Positions 60,272-64,000 of a DNA stretch of 64,000 nt are shown one piece after another; position 1 is the first letter of the stretch; each line of letters begins with the position of its first letter. The position numbers and the translations under genes are program-made. The notes under the pieces were generated by a model. The model ran no database searches, was not told where the DNA came from, and saw only the letters and a list, made by a program, of their open reading frames with translations. The stretch is from Pocillopora verrucosa (taxonomy: Eukaryota > Cnidaria > Anthozoa > Scleractinia > Pocilloporidae): positions 3,019,082 to 3,083,081 of the forward strand of contig NC_089319.1 in NCBI RefSeq assembly GCF_036669915.1, read 5' to 3'.

Positions 60272-60655
60272 TGAGCCTCTCTATGGGTATTTCCGAAGAA
60301 ATCGAAGACGCGAAGATCACCGTGGAAAAAACGAAGATCTCAAGATTGAAGCGAAGATCTGAAAATTGACCAAAATTTGCGTGATCAAATCGAACACTTA
60401 GATACAAAACTGTCAATATTCGTAAACACTACAGAAAATATCTGTTATTTCTGAATTTTGGCATATGACCACATTTCACAGAAACCACATGATGCCATTA
60501 CAAGGCTGAAAACGACAAAAATAGTCCACTGATAATGTAATCATTAATGACATTAATGACGTCATTGAAAAAACGAAGATCTTCCTAAAAAAAACGAAGA
60601 TTTGCAAAAAAATCGCGAAGAAAACGAAGACCGTGGGTACCCATAGAGAGGCTCA
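60272..60655. mobile_element. 384-bp MITE with internal CGAAGATC repeats
   Basis: The ends TGAGCCTCTCTATGGGTA (60272) and TACCCATAGAGAGGCTCA (ending 60655) are perfect inverted repeats of 18 bp. Next to both ends the motif CGAAGATC recurs many times, in the same orientation. No coding frame. Family unknown to me. Confidence 0.8.
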
Positions 60656-63600
60656 TACTTCAAAATGGTGTCAGATTAATATCATTCTTCCACTTTTGAA
60701 TAAGTTACATCGAGTATAGTCTCAGTAAGTTAAAAGTAAACCATTTGTATAACACAACACGAAGGAGAATTGATCAGTAACCAATGAGGGTACCAAAATA
60801 AATGTGGATCCATTTTACGACATCGAGATTTCCCCTCTATCAATAATAAAACACGTGACCAACAGGACAAATTCCACTTGTACATCAAGTCATGATTTGT
60901 TTATGATAACAGCCGAGAAATTTTCATGAAAAAGCACGTGAAATCCTTATCTGCGTGAAAGAAAAAATTACCAGCTATTCTCACCAGGAACTAATGTCAA
61001 CTGTCAACTGATCAACCAAAGACAAATTTTACAGTTGCTGCAGTCTTTCAAAGATATGAACGTTGAACGTGTTGTTTTGCTTCGCATCGCTGCCTATCGT
61101 ATGACATTGCCTTAAGTCACGTTCCAACTGAATGAGTTGCCAGTAATCGGATCGTTCTGCCTTTTTTTTTAATTTTTTGAAAATTTTTTTTAAAAACTAA
61201 ACTAGTGAGCAGCATTCTGCCAACAGTAGTTGTAAAACTTCTCTATTCTCCGACGCGTTTCGTTTAATTGTCGTAGGCTTCTTCGGGCAGTTTTACAAGT
61301 TTACGAGGGCCAGTGACCATATAGGCTTGGCCGGATCTACGAACAGGAACAGCCGAAGTTCTGAAAAATTTTTAAACTTCTTTTCGAAAAGGCGAGAAAA
61401 ATATTTGGGGCCACGGTTTTAACCAAAACCGTACCGTAAAGATACCTATGGATTTCTCGGTTGTCTGTTCATGAGAATTGGATGGCATGTCAAGGCAACA
61501 TTCCCAGAGCTATAGTGGTCTTACATGACGTATCAGCTATTCGGTGTACGTACTTAACTTATATGAAGACTTATCAGATGATCGCTTTTGTGAATAATAA
61601 GATTTCAAATAAATGAACAGGTCAGGTCACATTTCGATATTCTACCACAAAGCTGTGGCATATCTATTTAAAATGTATTTCAATTCAGCCGGATTTGATG
61701 GTCGAATTTCCCCGCTGCTCTGAATTTACCTAGCATGAAAGCTTCGATACTCTATTGAATATTTTCGATATATTAAACCAAATAATTACCGAAATTATCT
61801 TGTTGCGTATTTGAGCCGAGTGGAGGCCAACACGAGACAAGGGAGTGGAATTCATGAACACAGAGCCATGCACTGCATGCTCCTCATGCGCGCGACTCGA
61901 CCATCACGCGCAGAACTTTGAGACTTCCATGATCGAAAACAACTAGATACATCACAATTACAAAGATTGGGCTAAAGAGCTATGAGTACGTTTTGTTTGT
62001 TCATTTTTCGATCTCCGATGTTATAAAAACTTAAGATTCTAGTAGTTTTTTTTTAGTACTAGTGGTCGAGCCCATTAGACAAATGCGGTGATAATCGAAC
62101 AGATCACATGGAGATTGCCGATTGCTATCAAACAACTTGCACAAATTGTTACTTTATGGAAAATATCCAACAAAGCCTCTGGAATCGAAAGCAAATAGGA
62201 CTCTGCAAAATCAAACCATTATTCAAAAAAATGCAATTCTTACCTCGATGGCGCACGGCCAGACCACTCGATAACAGAGCGCTTTCGACCAAAGTTTTGA
62301 CGCGGCTACACAATGTAATTCGCTTTTAGTCTGTCTTGGGACAGCTGGCAGTAACTACTTCCCTCAGGAACCCATTTAACCATACAACTTAGTCCTTTGG
62401 GTTTCTTACTTCGATTTGCGGTGATACAGATCAACTTATGTGAGCATATGTACAAGACAAATATCTTTCAGAGAAGGGACTTTCGCTTTTGAAATCCTGA
62501 CCTTTCGACTTCGTTTACATTTCTGTCATTTATGCTTAATGACTCGACAGATGAAAAAAAAATTAAGAGATAAATAAACGAAACAAAACACGTAAACCAT
62601 AAATAGACAGAACGATTTGTTTCAATTTCAAGATTCAATTTTCAAGAGTGAGGCGCTGCTAAGCAGGCCGAACACAAAATCTTTTAGAGGTGGCTCAGTG
62701 ACTTTGAAGATTAAACTCAAGCTTCCTTAGATTTCGGTCATTTATGCCATACGACTCAGCAGGTCTAGAAAAAGAAGAGAAAAATTGCCAAAATGGATTG
62801 TTCCGAGATCACCCTCTCAAGAGCAAGATGCCACTCACTACATAGTTCCACACCGCATCCAAAATTATCGGAAAGAGTATCGAATTTTGGAAAATGTATT
62901 TATGGACCCGATAAAACTTTTCAGAGCTTACGAGGTAAACCCTTTCAAGATCTGAAAATAAATTATCTTGAAAATTGTATGTATATCTCTGCTGGCTTTC
63001 ATGAATATATGAGAAAGCTTTCTTCAATAGTCTATCAGAATTGCATGGAATTAATAATTATAAAATGCTTAAATGTTGCATTTGAAATTTATATTGCTTT
63101 CTTCAATAGTCTATCAGAATTGCATGGAATTAATTATTATAAAATGCTTAAATGTTGCATTTGAAATTTATATTGATAGTTATGTAGCTGTTTATGATAC
63201 CTGATAAAATTTTCAATAAAAAATTGACAACATCTGTAACAAGGAGGAGGGCTTAAAATTTTGCGATTGAAGGTTTTATGAGTGACCTTGCGAAAGACGA
63301 AATTCAAGAATTTAAGAATAGAAATGCTTTAAAATACGTAAGGTTTATCAACTGTGTTCATCTTCTTCATGACTGTGATGAGTTTGACATGTCATGACGT
63401 TATTCTTTTGCCGAACTACTCTCGTTATTATCATCAAAATTATTCCCAGGAAGAGCTCGGCACAACTGTGTTCTTTTCCTTATTGATTGCTGAGGGGTAA
63501 GTGAACGACAATTTAAGTTTTCATAAGATTTAAGATAATTGAGTCCAGTGTAAAATGAAAAAAGAGATGCCCAAGAAAGGATCTTTATTTCCTAAAGGTT

Positions 63601-64000
63601 ACACGAGAAAGCTCTACATGAAACTTAAAGATAGGACCACATCGATCATTCAAGATTCCCATCCGAGTGGATGAGCTGCCCCCACTAACGCTCAACACGA
63701 CACAACAACCACAATTTTTTATGTTATTATTTTCCTCAACTGACCATAACACACTTAAAGGGTAGTAATGCAACTCTGCGCATTCTTGTCCTCAGAGCCC
63801 GCAATCTTCAACCCCAGCGCCGGAAATTGATCGACCCGCGCGTTATATTTGGGTACATGTAATGCATCTATAACTTGAACTCGCATATAATTCATTACAT
63901 GCGGCCCTTGTAAAGATTGATCTATGCGCTTGCAAAAAAGAATGTGGGCTTTGGAGACAAGAATGGACCCCAAAAATACGATGTGGATCGATTCTAAACA
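60656..64000. other. Terminal region without a recognisable gene
   Basis: No reading frame with recognisable sequence. It contains a palindromic segment at 61224-61300 (TTGTAAAACT ... AGTTTTACAA enclosing CGACGCGTTTCG and AGGCTTCTTCGGGC), which might derive from a retroelement end, and a tandem duplication at 63017-63174. A minus-strand frame at 63755-63973 has no family features. Confidence 0.4.
63017..63174. repeat. Perfect-like tandem duplication, period 79 bp
   Basis: GCTTTCTTCAATAGTCTATC and the following 59 bases occur twice in direct succession (63017-63095, 63096-63174), differing at about one position. The near-identity indicates a very recent duplication or assembly slippage. Confidence 0.8.

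Noticed and set aside
61224-61300. Palindromic segment as a ribozyme or Penelope-like end
   Set aside because: It suggests a retroelement end, but I could not identify a catalytic core or a flanking reverse transcriptase.

Overview
The window is nuclear DNA of a cnidarian, most likely a stony coral or another hexacorallian. It is AT-rich, has short GT-AG introns, is crowded with foldback and MITE-like repeats and tRNA-derived SINEs, and carries cnidarian-style gene families: a HEPN-NACHT-LRR receptor, secreted PAN/fibrinogen-like proteins and an animal lipoxygenase. No bacterial, organellar or viral genes were recognised.

Positions 1-24,000 hold a degenerating tandem array of five copies (A-E, all on the minus strand) of one five-exon gene: signal peptide, PAN/apple-like, short EGF-like, fibrinogen-N-like and a C-terminal domain. 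Only copy D (17,506-20,537) is complete and open. A and B each carry a deletion inside a different exon, C keeps two exons, and E has a frameshift and a stop. The intergenic spacer (about 3 kb) and the promoter flank are duplicated too. A plus-strand class A GPCR pseudogene is interleaved with the array: its TM1 exon is at 10,756-10,868 and the phase-matched TM2-TM7 exons at 24,852-26,557, so copies C-E would sit inside its first intron.

Positions 27,258-38,610 hold a complete 14-exon U2AF2 (large subunit of the U2AF splicing factor), with every intron in consistent phase. Its introns contain a 1.44 kb terminal-inverted-repeat element full of internal subrepeats, two piggyBac-like TTAA MITEs, a SINE and a fragment that may come from a tyrosine-recombinase transposon.

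Positions 38,611-45,332 show no gene that I can support, only 3' UTR and foldback repeats.

Positions 45,333-54,623 hold a secreted lipoxygenase-like gene: a signal peptide replaces the usual PLAT domain, and a fibronectin type II module on a symmetric phase 1-1 exon is inserted in the lipoxygenase domain. Facing it tail to tail, 55,382-59,590 (minus) is a HEPN-NACHT-LRR receptor with seven 29-residue LRR units and an in-frame TAG in its first exon. From 59,591 to the end only repeats are visible.

The genes do not form an operon-like pathway. The common theme is extracellular and innate-immune families evolving by duplication, exon shuffling and decay beside a constrained housekeeping gene.
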